From positions 1-58,961 of the forward strand of contig NZ_JACHJG010000022.1 of NCBI RefSeq assembly GCF_014203545.1: DNA of 58,961 nt, in the 5' to 3' direction. This document shows, in pieces, positions 35,600 through 45,576 of the stretch. The translations under genes and the position numbers were made by a program. The DNA comes from Streptomyces netropsis. GTDB taxonomy: Bacteria > Actinomycetota > Actinomycetes > Streptomycetales > Streptomycetaceae. The notes under the pieces were generated by a model. That model did not search any database and was not told the DNA's origin. It saw only the letters and a program-made list of their open reading frames with translations. The stretch's first letter is position 1. Each line of letters opens with the position of its first letter.

Positions 35600-36477
35600 C
35601 CACCACGGACACGGCCGTACGGGCGAAGCGGTCGCTTCCGGCGCGGGTCGCCGCCCGGGCCGGCGGGGGCGTCCTGCGCGTCTTCCTCCTCGTCGTCGGC
35701 CTCTTCTGGCTGATGCCGACGGTCGGACTGCTGCTCTCCTCGCTGCGCGACGAGGCCGACATCGAGGCCTCGGGCTGGTGGCAGGTCTTCAGCCACCCCG
35801 GCGGGCTGACGACGGAGAACTACAGCGCCCTGCTCGGCAACGACAAGGTGATGGAGTCCCTCCTCACCACCGCTGTGATCACCGTCCCCGCGACGGTGCT
35901 GGTCATCCTGATCGGCGCGCTCGCCGGTTACGCCTTCGCCTGGCTCGACTTCCCGGGCCGGGACTGGTGGTTCATGGTCGTGGTCGGACTGCTCGTCGTC
36001 CCCGTGCAGGTGGCGCTCATTCCGGTCGCGAAGCTCTTCAACACCCTCGGGGTCTTCGAGACCACACCCGGGGTGATCCTCTTCCACACCGCCTTCGGGC
36101 TGCCCTTCGCGGTCTTCCTGCTGCGCAACTTCTTCGCCGAGATCCCCCGCGAACTCCTGGAGGCGGCCCGACTGGACGGTGCCGGGGAGCTGCGGCTGTT
36201 CACCCGGGTGGTGCTGCCGCTGGGCGGCCCGGCCATCGCCTCGCTGGGCATCTTCCAGTTCCTGTGGGTGTGGAACGACATGCTGATCGCGCTGATCTTC
36301 GCGGACAGCGGCAACCCGCCGATCACGGTCGCCCTCCAGCAGCAGGTACGGCAGTTCGGCAGCAACATCGACGTCCTCGCCCCGGGTGCCTTCCTCTCGA
36401 TGATCGTGCCGCTGGCGGTCTTCTTCGCCTTCCAGCGCCAGTTCGTCAACGGCATCATGGCGGGCGGGGTCAAATGA
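35596..36477 (+). CDS. MalG-type ABC permease
   Basis: 293 aa, six helices, EAA loop LLEAARLDGAGELRLFTRVVLPL near 190-212. Partner of the insert-bearing permease for sugar import. ATG 35596 overlaps the previous stop (ATGA) and has GAAGGGAGCGG upstream. The stop overlaps the stop of the convergent glycosyltransferase gene by eight bases, leaving no intergenic terminator. Confidence 0.92.
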   Translation: MTTTDTAVRAKRSLPARVAARAGGGVLRVFLLVVGLFWLMPTVGLLLSSLRDEADIEASGWWQVFSHPGGLTTENYSALLGNDKVMESLLTTAVITVPATVLVILIGALAGYAFAWLDFPGRDWWFMVVVGLLVVPVQVALIPVAKLFNTLGVFETTPGVILFHTAFGLPFAVFLLRNFFAEIPRELLEAARLDGAGELRLFTRVVLPLGGPAIASLGIFQFLWVWNDMLIALIFADSGNPPITVALQQQVRQFGSNIDVLAPGAFLSMIVPLAVFFAFQRQFVNGIMAGGVK

Positions 36478-38143
36478 GCCGGTCCCGCGCCTGTGGGGGC
36501 GGGGCCTGTCTGCGGACGTACAGCGACACCGCGCCGCCGCGTACGAACACCGAGGACTCCTCGCGGTAGAGCTCGCCGAGGACGGTGGTCTTGGCGTGCT
36601 CGGCGCGTTGGGAGCGGATCCAGCGGTCGCCGACGTTGGTGTCCGCCACGACCCACACCCGGCCGCTCGCGGGGAGCCGGGCCAGCCGCGCGCGCAGCTC
36701 GGCGGCCGGCACCTCCTCGCCGAAGAGGGTGCCGGAGGCGGCGGGCGAGCGCTTGAGGGTGAGGTCACGCAGGCCGGTGAAGTCCTGTGGGTAGGCGAGG
36801 GCCACGCGGCGCTCGTGCAGCGGCAGGAACAGCACCGCGTCGCCGGGCCGCGCCAACCGCCCGACCACCGAGGCGGTCCGGGCGAGTTCGTCGCCGCGGC
36901 TGGCCGGCAGGCGCTCGCGCTCCTGCTCGGGGAGCTGTCCGACGAAGGCCGCCGCGACGAGGGCGACACCGGCCGCCGCCACGGCCCGCCGCCCGTGCGG
37001 GGACAGCGGCAGGAGCCCGAGGAGGCGGTCGGCCCCGGCGGCGGCGAGCAGCGGCACACCCGCGAGGCCGAACAGCAGATACCGGTCGAGGAAGAGCGGC
37101 TGCCACTGCGCGGCGGCGTACAGCAGGACCGGCGGGACGAGGGCCAGGGGCAGGGCGACCGCGCTGAGGTGGAGGGCCCCGGTGCGGGGCCGTGGGGCGA
37201 GCAGCGCCACGGCGATCAGCAGGAGGGTGCCGGCGAGGACGGTGTCACCGGGGCCCGCGAAGGCGCGCAGCAGTGCCTCGGCCTCCTCGGGGCCGGGCGT
37301 CCTGATCCAGGAGACCTGTCCGCTCTGCCCCTGGGAGAAGAGCGCGAGCGGCAGCAGCACCAGCGCCGCGGCCGACGCCGCGCACCCCCACCCGCGCCGG
37401 ATCCGCCACGTCACGCGGGAGAGCAGCAGGGTCAGGCCGTGGGCGGCCAGCAGCAGGATCGCGAATTCGTGGAGCAGCGCGGTGACCCCGACGGCCGCGC
37501 CGTAGCCCGCCCATCGCCCGTACGAGGGGTGCTCGACGGCCCGGATCAGCAGCCAGGTGGCCAGCGCGGCGCCGGTGGCGACGAGCGCGTACGAGCGGCC
37601 CTCCTGTGCGTAGTGGCTGACGAACGGGGTGGTGGCGTAGAGCAGCCCGGCCCACAGGCCCACCCGGGGGCGGGCCAGTCGGCAGCCGATCGCGCCGACC
37701 AGGGCGGCGGTGGCCGCGGCGGCGAGGACGGACGGCACGCGCAGCGCGAGCTCGTCCTCGCGCACCGCCGCCACGGCGTGCATCAGCAGGTAGTAGAGGC
37801 CGTGCACGGCGTCGACCGTGCCGAGGAGGTGCCGGATCTCGGGCAGTGAGCGGCGGGCCACCTGGAACGTCGCGCTCTCGTCCCGCCACATCGTGCCCCG
37901 GTCCAGCCCCCACAGGCCGAGCGCGAGCATGACGACGGCGGGCGCGAGGACGGCGGCCACCGCCGTACGCCGCCGACCGCCCCGAGGCGACGGCCCGGCC
38001 GCCCGGCCCGGCACCTCCTCCGGCACCCCGTCCCCGTCCGGCATGCCGCCCGGCATCCCGTCCGGCTGTGGGTCCGTGGCGGCGGGTCGTCGCCGTGCCG
38101 GCCCCACGAGCCCGGCCAGTCCCGTCAGTCCGGTCCGCCCCAT
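36470..38143 (-). CDS. GT-C membrane glycosyltransferase (GT39/ArnT-like)
   Basis: 557 aa. Pro/Gly-rich N-terminus, about ten to twelve membrane helices, the first-loop acidic motif WRDES (near residue 72) typical of lipid-phosphate-sugar transferases, and a soluble C-terminal region (430-557). It would transfer a sugar from a polyprenyl phosphate donor outside the membrane. ATG 38143 has GGGAGGG upstream; an in-frame ATG at 38161 is weaker. Divergent from the GT2 gene at 38269 and convergent with the permease. Confidence 0.8.
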   Translation of the reverse strand: MGRTGLTGLAGLVGPARRRPAATDPQPDGMPGGMPDGDGVPEEVPGRAAGPSPRGGRRRTAVAAVLAPAVVMLALGLWGLDRGTMWRDESATFQVARRSLPEIRHLLGTVDAVHGLYYLLMHAVAAVREDELALRVPSVLAAAATAALVGAIGCRLARPRVGLWAGLLYATTPFVSHYAQEGRSYALVATGAALATWLLIRAVEHPSYGRWAGYGAAVGVTALLHEFAILLLAAHGLTLLLSRVTWRIRRGWGCAASAAALVLLPLALFSQGQSGQVSWIRTPGPEEAEALLRAFAGPGDTVLAGTLLLIAVALLAPRPRTGALHLSAVALPLALVPPVLLYAAAQWQPLFLDRYLLFGLAGVPLLAAAGADRLLGLLPLSPHGRRAVAAAGVALVAAAFVGQLPEQERERLPASRGDELARTASVVGRLARPGDAVLFLPLHERRVALAYPQDFTGLRDLTLKRSPAASGTLFGEEVPAAELRARLARLPASGRVWVVADTNVGDRWIRSQRAEHAKTTVLGELYREESSVFVRGGAVSLYVRRQAPPPQARDRLI

Positions 38144-38268
38144 TCCGGTCCCTCCCTTCATCCCTGCCGCTCCTCGTCCCGACCCCGGCCCGGGGCTCCG
38201 CACCGGGCGGCCGCGCCCATGGGCGTCATGCCCTGCTTGATGGGTATTTGTAGGTAAAACTGTGTTCT

Positions 38269-40167
38269 GTGGCAGCGAGCGACAGCGAAACCTTCGAACG
38301 CGACCCGGACGCCCCACCCGTCGCACGGGTGTGCGTGATCGTCATCGGCTTCAACGACGCCGGGCACATCCGTGACGCCGTCCACTCCGCCCTCGCCCAG
38401 GGCGCCGCCGTCGCCGAGGTCATCGCCGTGGACGACGCCTCCACCGACCGCACCGGCGAATACCTCGACCAGCTGGCCGCCCTCCACCCCCGCCTGCGGG
38501 TCATCCACCGCCCGGCCAACAGCGGTGGCTGCGGCACCCCCCGCAACGACGGCGTCCGGGCCGCCACCGCGCCCTATGTGATGTTCCTGGACAGCGACGA
38601 CGTGCTCCCGCCGGGCGCTGCGGACGCCCTGCTGCGGGCCGCCCTGCGCCACCGGGTCCCCGTGTCGGCGGGCCTGTGCGTACGCCGCGAACTGCCCCGG
38701 TGCCACGACACCCGATGGCAGCCCGGGCTCTACCGGCGGCCCGCCGTGCGGATCCCCGGGGACCATCCGGCGCTCGTGCACGACACCCTCTGCGTCAACA
38801 AGCTCTACGCGCGGGCCTTCCTCGCCGAGCACGGCATCGCCTTCCCCGAGGGCCCCTTCCCCTACGAGGACTTCGTCTTCACCGCCCAGGTCCTCGCGGC
38901 GGCGCCCCGGGTGGCGACCGTGCCCGACACCGTCTACATCTGGCACGTGCGCCGCGACGCGGCCAAGCCGTCGATCTCCCTCGACCGCGACCGGGTCGCC
39001 AACTGGCGGGCGCGCCTGGCCGCCCACCGGCGGAGCGTGGAGATCCTCCTCGACTCCGGCGGCAAACCCCTCGCGCACGCGGCGCGGGTGAAGTTCCTCG
39101 ACCACGACCTGCGCATGTACGTCCGCGAACTGCCCACCCGGAGCCCCGCGTACCGGCGCGCGTGGTGGCGCCTGGCCCGCGACCGCCTGGCCGGGTACGA
39201 CGAGGTCGAGCTGTGCTCCGCCCGGCTGCCCGCCCGCTGGATCGCCCGGGTCGTGCTGGCCGCCGAGACGCCGCGCGACCTGGACCGCCTCTCCCAGCTG
39301 GCCGCCCGCCCGGCCCGGCTGCTGCCGCCCTATGCCGAGACCGACGGCCGGCCGGTGTGGGCGGAGGACCTGCCACGGGTGGAGCTCGACGGGCTCACCG
39401 GCCCCGGCTCCCCACCGCCCCACCGGCTGCCGATCACCGTCGAGGCGGCGGCACGCGCCCTGTCCGGCCCCCGCGCCGCGCTGCGCGGGCTGCCGTCGCT
39501 GCCCGCCCTGCCCGGGCGCCGCCCGTGGCCTTTCACCCGGGCGGACGACCACGGCCCGCCGCCCTCGCCCGCCCTGCCGGGAGCCGCCGCCTCGCCACGG
39601 CCACCCGTCACCCCGGGCTCTTCCCCGTCGCCACCGCCGCCCGCCCCCGCCGGGCCCCGCTTCGAACTGGGGCTGCGCGTCCACGACCTCTACGGGCGAC
39701 TGGCCACGGCCCGCCCGCACACCGTCGACGTCGAACTGCGCCACCGGGACGGCGGCGCGCTCCTCACCCGCAGCCTCCCGCTGGCCCACGACGGCTCGCA
39801 GTGGACCGCGCACCTCACCCTCGGCCTCAACGCGCTGGCCGCCCGGGGCCGCCGCGACGGCACCACCGCACCGCAGGTGTGGGACGTGCGCGTGCGGGTG
39901 CACTGCGCGACCGGCGCCTCGTTCCGCACGACCGTGCGGGCCGTCGGCGGCGGGCTGCGCCGGACCGTCCTGCCCAGCCTGCGCTACGGAATCCTGCTGG
40001 CCCAGCCGTACGCCACGGCCGGCGGCTCGCTCGCCCTGCGGCTGGCGCCCGGTGCGCGCAGCGCGCTGGACGTCGCCCTGGGCAGGCTGCGCCGGGCGCG
40101 GGCGCGTTTCGCCTGCCGCGGGCGCCACGGCCCTCTTCTCGACCCGCCGCCCTCTGACGACCCCTAG
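38269..40167 (+). CDS. GT2 glycosyltransferase with C-terminal beta domain, TagF-paralogue without polymerase half
   Basis: 632 aa. GT-A fold at about 15-250 (VIVIGFNDAGHIRDAVHSAL, VDDAST, NSGGCGTPRNDG, FLDSDD), a helical region to about 370, then a linker rich in Pro and a beta-rich domain at 465-570. The first 400 residues align by eye with the gene product at 41488-44310, which continues into a TagF domain; this one does not. GTG 38269 lies close to an AT-rich promoter-like stretch (TTTGTAGGTAAAAC), so the transcript leader is very short. Divergent from the GT-C gene. Confidence 0.8.
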   Translation: MAASDSETFERDPDAPPVARVCVIVIGFNDAGHIRDAVHSALAQGAAVAEVIAVDDASTDRTGEYLDQLAALHPRLRVIHRPANSGGCGTPRNDGVRAATAPYVMFLDSDDVLPPGAADALLRAALRHRVPVSAGLCVRRELPRCHDTRWQPGLYRRPAVRIPGDHPALVHDTLCVNKLYARAFLAEHGIAFPEGPFPYEDFVFTAQVLAAAPRVATVPDTVYIWHVRRDAAKPSISLDRDRVANWRARLAAHRRSVEILLDSGGKPLAHAARVKFLDHDLRMYVRELPTRSPAYRRAWWRLARDRLAGYDEVELCSARLPARWIARVVLAAETPRDLDRLSQLAARPARLLPPYAETDGRPVWAEDLPRVELDGLTGPGSPPPHRLPITVEAAARALSGPRAALRGLPSLPALPGRRPWPFTRADDHGPPPSPALPGAAASPRPPVTPGSSPSPPPPAPAGPRFELGLRVHDLYGRLATARPHTVDVELRHRDGGALLTRSLPLAHDGSQWTAHLTLGLNALAARGRRDGTTAPQVWDVRVRVHCATGASFRTTVRAVGGGLRRTVLPSLRYGILLAQPYATAGGSLALRLAPGARSALDVALGRLRRARARFACRGRHGPLLDPPPSDDP

Positions 40168-40240
40168 GCCGTGTCGTCCGCACCACCGCTGCGCGGCGGT
40201 GTCCTCAATCGCCGGACGGGCTTGGTTCCGGCTGAGCCCA
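40168..40240. repeat. Third copy of the dispersed intergenic repeat
   Basis: Immediately after the GT2 stop, about 55 bases match 659-713 almost exactly (CGTGTCGTCCGCACCACCGC, then the CCTCAATCGCCGGACGGGCT arm), followed by the GGCTGAGCxCAGCC motif. Only one arm of the large inverted repeat is present here. The remaining gap to 40340 holds nothing recognisable. Confidence 0.7.
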
Positions 40241-40339
40241 GCCCCAACCCAGCCGACGATCCGCCGGACAGCCTTCCGCATCACCGCCCCCTCTCTCCGC
40301 TCCGCTCCCACTCCGCCGGCCGCCGGCCGGCCCGGGCCC

Positions 40340-41491
40340 CTACCGGTCGATCTCCTCGAACAGCGCCTCCCACCGGTCCAGCACGGCGGGCAGGGCCAGC
40401 GGGGCGACCTGGCCGCGCGCGGCGCGGCCGTAGCGCTCGCGCAGCCCTTCGTCCTCGACCAGCTGCCGCAGGGCCGCGGTGAACGCCGCCGTGTCGCCGG
40501 GCGGTACGAGCGTGCCCGTGCGGCCGTGGTCGACCAGCTCGCGCACGCCGCCGGACAGATCGAAGCTCACGCAGGGCACCCCGGCGGCGGACGCCTCCGC
40601 GAGCACCATCGGCCGGCCCTCGCGCTCGCTGGTCAGGGCCACCACGGACAGCTCCCGGTACGCGGCGGCCATCTCCCGCACGCTGCCCCGGAAGCGGACC
40701 CGGCCCGCGACGCCGAGCCGCTCGGCGTGCGCGCGCAGCTCCGGCTCCAGCGGGCCGTCGCCGAACAGGTGCAGCTCCCAGCCGGGCCGGTCGGCGCAGG
40801 CCGCGGCGAAGGAGTCGACCAGCCGGTCCAGCCGCTTGACCGCTTCCAGCCGCCCGACCGCCCCGACCCGCCGGGTGTCCAGGGGTGCGGGGGCGGCGGG
40901 GGTGAAGGGCACCGGGTTCGGCAGCGCCGTCGCGTTCGGCAGCCGTCGGCGGCGGAAGTCCGCCGCGTCCGGCTCGCTCAGGAACACCGCCTTCTCCAGC
41001 TGCGGGTAGTGCCGCAGGATCAGCTGGAGGTTCGGGGAGTGACAGGCCTGGAAGAACGACTCGTGGTACTGCCCGATCCCCTTCAGGTGCGACCAGTCGA
41101 CGGCGTTCAGCCAGACCGCGGCCCAGGGCGAGCCGATGATCACGTAGCCGTCGGGCACCGCCGCGAAGCGCCGGGCCAGCCGCGCCCGGGCCAGCTCCCG
41201 CTCCCGTCGCTCGGCCCGGGCCTCGCGCAGCCGGGCGGGGTGCAGCCGCTCGGCGAAGGAGGCGGCCCGCCAGGCGGGCGCGGGCGGTGATCGGTAGAGC
41301 GTGGCGTGCCGGTACCCCGGGTCGGCGACGTAGGTGTGGGGTTCGGGGCTCGGCCGGATCCCGATCAGATCGACGCGGTGCCCGCGCTCGGCGAAGCCCT
41401 GGGCGAGGGTGTGCAGCACGCGCTGCGAGCCGCCCATGGAGTCCACGTCGATGCCGACCAGGAAGACGTTGCGGGGTGTGCGCGGGCTCAC
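40340..41491 (-). CDS. GT4-family glycosyltransferase
   Basis: 383 aa. N-terminal GT-B motif GIDVDSMGGSQRVLHTLAQG, C-terminal nucleotide-binding half with VGRLEAVKRLDRLVDSFA, LFGDGPLEPEL and the E-x7-E motif TSEREGRPMVLAEASAAGVPCV (in part). Transfers a sugar from a nucleotide donor in the cytoplasm. GTG 41491 overlaps the stop of the GT2-TagF gene by four bases and has GGGAGGG upstream. Last gene of the minus-strand surface-polymer operon. Confidence 0.88.
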   Translation of the reverse strand: MSPRTPRNVFLVGIDVDSMGGSQRVLHTLAQGFAERGHRVDLIGIRPSPEPHTYVADPGYRHATLYRSPPAPAWRAASFAERLHPARLREARAERRERELARARLARRFAAVPDGYVIIGSPWAAVWLNAVDWSHLKGIGQYHESFFQACHSPNLQLILRHYPQLEKAVFLSEPDAADFRRRRLPNATALPNPVPFTPAAPAPLDTRRVGAVGRLEAVKRLDRLVDSFAAACADRPGWELHLFGDGPLEPELRAHAERLGVAGRVRFRGSVREMAAAYRELSVVALTSEREGRPMVLAEASAAGVPCVSFDLSGGVRELVDHGRTGTLVPPGDTAAFTAALRQLVEDEGLRERYGRAARGQVAPLALPAVLDRWEALFEEIDR

Positions 41492-44310
41492 CGGGCCCTC
41501 CCTTCTCGTCCCTCTCCGAAGAACAGATCGACGACGGCCTTGCTCGCCCACCCGGTCTCGTGGGAGTTGAACCTCTCCTGGAACCGGCCGTACGCCGCCG
41601 CCCACTCCTCCCGCACCGCGCCCATGTCCTTCAGCGCCCCGGCCAGTTCGTCCGTCGTGGCGAGCATCGGGCCGGGGGCGATCTCGGGCAGGTCGTAGTA
41701 CGTGCCGCGCGAGGTGGCGCGGTAGTGCTCGTAGTCGTCGGTGTAGAGCAGGATGGGCCGCCCGAGGTTGGCGTAGTCGAACATCACCGACGAGTAGTCC
41801 GTGAGCAGCGCGTCCGAGGCGAGCAGCAGGTCGTTGAGGTCGGTGAACTCCCGGCCGTCGCGCACCGCGTGGCCCAGCTCGCGGGGCACGGTGTACCGCT
41901 CGTAGTAGTGCGGGCGGACCACGATCGTCCACTCCTCGCCGGTGAGGGGGACCAGCCCGGCCAGGTCCACGCGGATGGACTCGCCGCTGCCGCGCGCGCC
42001 GTCGCGGAAGGTGGGGGCGTAGAGCAGCACTTTGCTGCCGTCCGGGATCTGGAGCTTCGCGCGGGTGGCGGCCGCCCGGTCGCGCTGTTCGGGGTCGTCC
42101 CCGCGGACGAGGACGTCGTTGCGGGGCAGGCCGGTGCGCAGCAGTTCGCCGGTGAAGCCGTTGGCCCGGACGAAGGTCCTCTCGAACTCGGAGCTGGGCG
42201 AGATGAGCGCGTCCCAGCGGGCGACCATGTCGCGGTGCTGCTGCTTGCGTTCGGGACTGGCGAGCCGCAGCTCGGGCACGTCGAAGCCCATGTGCTTGAA
42301 CGCCTGGCCGTGCCAGGTCTGGAGGTAGCGGGTGCCGGGCCGCTTGCCGTAGATCATCGGGAAGCCGTGCGAGTCCACCCAGTAGCGCGCGCGGGCGACC
42401 GCGCGGACGTACTCCCAGCTGCCCCGTCTGACCAGCGGCACCCCCTCGGGGTAGGAGGAGCGGCTGCCGGAGTAGGACCACACGGCACGCAGCGGCAGGT
42501 CACGCCGGAGCAGCTCCTCGTGGATGGAGCGGGGGCTGTCCGCGTAGCCGCGGCCCTCCAGCGCCTCGAAGATCACCAGCTCGTCGTCGATGGGCAGTCT
42601 CTGCAGCTCGTGGTAGGTCAGGGCCTTGGCGCGGGGTCCGGTGACGCGGCGGGTCAGCCGGTGGATCCGGCGGCGTACGGGTCTCAGCCGCGGGGCCACG
42701 CTCTCGGCGTGGGCGAGGGCGCCCGCACGCTCCCAGGTGAATTCGAGCCGCCCCGCGCCGCGCCCCTCGCAGCCCACCCGGACGCGGTGTCCCGCGAACG
42801 GCCCGTGCAGGGGCAGGGCCGCCCGCAGCACGGGCAGGCCGGCGGGGGCGAGCAGGGGGTCGGTGCGGGTGAGGCCCAGCCGGTCGAGGACGACGACGGG
42901 GTGGCGGCGGCCCCTGAAGCCCTTGGGCCCGAGCGGGATCAGCCGTGGGTCGAGGGTGAGTTCGGCGGTGCGGACCTCGCTGTTCCCCCCGTCGTAGTGG
43001 AAGGGCGCGGCCAGCGGTTCGCCGGTCGTGGCGAGCCGCAGCTCGGCCGTGACGCTCTGCGCCCCGGGCCCGGTCAGCAGCCGTGCCGGGTCGTAGGTGC
43101 GCAGGGTGAGCCGCAGCAGGGGCCCGTCGGCCTCCAGCCGGGCGACTTCGTGCCGCAGCGGTCCGGCGGCGAAGGGCTGGTCGTCCAGACGCCAGTCGGT
43201 GATGTCGAGCCCGGCGGCCGCCCGCTCGTCGGCGGGCAGCTCCCGACCCCAGTACGTACGCCCGTCGTGCCGTACGACGTGGCGGGGGGCGAGCTGGGGG
43301 CGGTCGAGGGTGCGGGCGCACTCGACCGCCTCGTCGAACCGCCCCGCGCGCAGCAGGTACTGGCAGATCCGCTGCTCGCGCGGCATCGTGGCGAAGGCCT
43401 CGGCGGCGATGCCGTCCAGGTAGGGCGTGACCTCGGCGGCGAAGGCCTCGGTCCACGGGCGGTCCCGGAAGGGCAGGTCGCCGAGGTAGAGGCGGAAGTC
43501 GTGGCGGAGGAACTTCTCGTCCTTCGCGGGCCGCAGATCCGCGTTGCCCGTCTCCTCCAGGAAGGCGTCGATGAGCCGGGCCACATGGATCCGGTCCGCC
43601 ACGTTGCGGAGTTCGTGGCGGCTGGAGGAGATGGACAAGCGGTCGGGGTCGGCGGCGAGCCGCCAGGTGTAGACGGGCCAGGGGACGACGGCGAAGGTCC
43701 GCGCGAGGGTGAAGGCCCGGGCGCTGAACAGCTGGTCCTCGTAGTGGATGCCCTCGGGGAAGCGCAGGCCGTGCCGGGCGATGAAGTCGGCGCGGTAGAG
43801 CTTGTTGGTCGAGAGGTGGTCGAGGAAGAACTCGGGTGCCTGGCGGATGCCCTCGACCAGCCGCACGTCCTCGAAGAGGTCGGGGTACCACAGGCCGGTG
43901 GTGCCGCTCTCCTCGAACAGCCGGGTGACCTCGCCGGTGACGAGGTCCGCGCCGGTCTCCTCGGCGGTGAGCAGCAGCGATTTACAGGCGTGGTAGGGCA
44001 GTTCGTCGTCGCTGTCGAGGAACATCAGCCGGGGCGCCCGGGCGGCGTCGATGCCCGCGTTGCGCGGGGCGCTGCAGCCGCCACTGTTGACCGGCAGCCG
44101 GATGTGGCGCACCCGGGGGTCGGCGGCCGTCAGCCGGCGGGCGGCGGCGAAGGTGTCGTCGGTGGAGCAGTCGTCAACGATGATCACTTCGAGGTTGCGC
44201 AGCGACTGGCCGAGCACCGACCGCACGGCGCGCGGCAGTCGCCCGGCGTCGTTGTAGACAATCACGACCACGCTGACGTCGGGGCCGGGAAGGGGGTGCG
44301 CGACAGTCAC
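41488..44310 (-). CDS. Bifunctional GT2 - CDP-glycerol glycerophosphotransferase (TagF-like)
   Basis: 940 aa. GT2 domain at about 10-250 (VVVIVYNDAGRLPRAV, VDDCST, NSGGCSAPRNAG, FLDSDDE), helical and beta linker (330-560), and a C-terminal TagF/Glyphos_transf domain at about 570-930 with TWHGQAFKHMGFD, LYAPTFRDG, and LLTDYSSVMFDYANLGRP. TagF enzymes polymerise glycerol phosphate from CDP-glycerol onto a lipid-linked primer; the GT2 half may glycosylate or prime. Upstream of the GT4 gene with a 4-bp overlap. GTG 44310 follows AGGTGA. Together with neighbours it points to a teichoic-acid-like wall polymer. Confidence 0.88.
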   Translation of the reverse strand: MTVAHPLPGPDVSVVVIVYNDAGRLPRAVRSVLGQSLRNLEVIIVDDCSTDDTFAAARRLTAADPRVRHIRLPVNSGGCSAPRNAGIDAARAPRLMFLDSDDELPYHACKSLLLTAEETGADLVTGEVTRLFEESGTTGLWYPDLFEDVRLVEGIRQAPEFFLDHLSTNKLYRADFIARHGLRFPEGIHYEDQLFSARAFTLARTFAVVPWPVYTWRLAADPDRLSISSSRHELRNVADRIHVARLIDAFLEETGNADLRPAKDEKFLRHDFRLYLGDLPFRDRPWTEAFAAEVTPYLDGIAAEAFATMPREQRICQYLLRAGRFDEAVECARTLDRPQLAPRHVVRHDGRTYWGRELPADERAAAGLDITDWRLDDQPFAAGPLRHEVARLEADGPLLRLTLRTYDPARLLTGPGAQSVTAELRLATTGEPLAAPFHYDGGNSEVRTAELTLDPRLIPLGPKGFRGRRHPVVVLDRLGLTRTDPLLAPAGLPVLRAALPLHGPFAGHRVRVGCEGRGAGRLEFTWERAGALAHAESVAPRLRPVRRRIHRLTRRVTGPRAKALTYHELQRLPIDDELVIFEALEGRGYADSPRSIHEELLRRDLPLRAVWSYSGSRSSYPEGVPLVRRGSWEYVRAVARARYWVDSHGFPMIYGKRPGTRYLQTWHGQAFKHMGFDVPELRLASPERKQQHRDMVARWDALISPSSEFERTFVRANGFTGELLRTGLPRNDVLVRGDDPEQRDRAAATRAKLQIPDGSKVLLYAPTFRDGARGSGESIRVDLAGLVPLTGEEWTIVVRPHYYERYTVPRELGHAVRDGREFTDLNDLLLASDALLTDYSSVMFDYANLGRPILLYTDDYEHYRATSRGTYYDLPEIAPGPMLATTDELAGALKDMGAVREEWAAAYGRFQERFNSHETGWASKAVVDLFFGEGREGRAR

Positions 44311-44313
44311 AGT

Positions 44314-45576
44314 TCACCTCGTTCCGGAGTGATTCCGAGGGTCGGGATCACTACACAGAGAGTAAGCGTCGCCACTGACAGTGACCTCCCTGGCCGGCTG
44401 CGGGCGTGCCCGCCACACGGCCGCGCACAGTGCGGCCGTCGCTCCGGTGAACATGACGAAGTCCTTGAAGGCGTGCCGTTCGGCGCTCTGCAACTCCGGC
44501 CAGTTCACCCCGGCGACCTGCGGCAGCAGCGGCAGCCAGAACCACACCGAGCGCGCCGCGGCCCTCCGGACCACCACCGACGCGACCAGCGCCGGCACCA
44601 CCACCAGCGCGTAGTGGAGGAACGACGGCCGGGACACCAGGAACGCCGCGAGCATCAGCAGCGCCGCGCACTCCACGAGTCGCAGCCCCTCGTCTCCCCC
44701 GCGTCGCCACCGCAGCCGGGCGAAGCCCAGCACCGCCACGGCGGCGGCCACCGCGAGGAGGGACGCGAGGGAGGGCGGGATGCCGAGGCGGGGCAGGACC
44801 GAGGGCCAGGCGGCGTCGTACGGACGGGCGTAGGCGTCCTGCCCGTGCAGCAGGAACGGCAGCGTCCGGGTGAAGAACAGCCCCGGCCGGGGCATCGCCC
44901 ACGCGGCGGCCAGGGACACCACGAGCGGGACGCCCACGGCCCGGGCCAGTGCCCGCCACCGCCGGGCGAGGACGAACAGCAGCAGAAGGGGCACCAGTAT
45001 CGGCTTCAGTGCGATCGCCACCCCCACGACCACGCCCGCCCCGCCCCAGCGCCCGCGCCGCGCCAGCAGCAGGGCCGCGGGGAACGCGAGGGCCGAGAAC
45101 ACGGTCCAGTTGGCGAGGTGGACGACGCTGCGCAGCGGCAGGAACGCACCGAGCCCGGCGACCGTGAGCGCGGCGAGCCGGCTGTCCGCCCGTACGCCGA
45201 AGATCCGCAGGGCCGTCACGACGGCCACGAGGACGAGCAGGGCCGTGGCGGCGGGCGCCACGAGGGACACCCCGCGATCGGTGAGCAGCGTCTCGGGCAC
45301 GGCCGCGAAGACGGCGCCGGGCGGATAGAGGAACCGTTTGTCCGCGTAGGGCGAGCCGCCGTCGAGCAGCGTCCGGGCGGCGCGCACCACCACCGCGTTG
45401 TCGACGCCCAGCCGGCCCGCGCTCGCCTCCTGCCACACGCTCAGCGCGTAGACGAGCGATGCCGCCGCGAGCACCGGCCACGGCGCGCCGCCGCGCAGCC
45501 ACCGCCCGGCGGCATCCGGCCCGTCGACGGGGGCCACACGAGCGCGGTCCGGCGACCGGGTGTCGGGCGCGGTCAT
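44314..45576 (-). CDS. GT-C / GT87-type membrane mannosyltransferase (DUF2029-like)
   Basis: 420 aa, about ten membrane helices, with the motif RFLYPPGAVFAAVP (P-P loop typical of DUF2029/GT87 alpha-mannosyltransferases) and an acidic first loop (GVDNAVVVRAARTLLDGGSPY, in part). Uses polyprenyl-phosphate mannose by analogy with mycobacterial PimE. Start ATG 45576 overlaps the upstream stop by four bases (ATGA), and its stop is four bases before the TagF gene start: tight operon. Confidence 0.78.
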   Translation of the reverse strand: MTAPDTRSPDRARVAPVDGPDAAGRWLRGGAPWPVLAAASLVYALSVWQEASAGRLGVDNAVVVRAARTLLDGGSPYADKRFLYPPGAVFAAVPETLLTDRGVSLVAPAATALLVLVAVVTALRIFGVRADSRLAALTVAGLGAFLPLRSVVHLANWTVFSALAFPAALLLARRGRWGGAGVVVGVAIALKPILVPLLLLFVLARRWRALARAVGVPLVVSLAAAWAMPRPGLFFTRTLPFLLHGQDAYARPYDAAWPSVLPRLGIPPSLASLLAVAAAVAVLGFARLRWRRGGDEGLRLVECAALLMLAAFLVSRPSFLHYALVVVPALVASVVVRRAAARSVWFWLPLLPQVAGVNWPELQSAERHAFKDFVMFTGATAALCAAVWRARPQPAREVTVSGDAYSLCSDPDPRNHSGTR

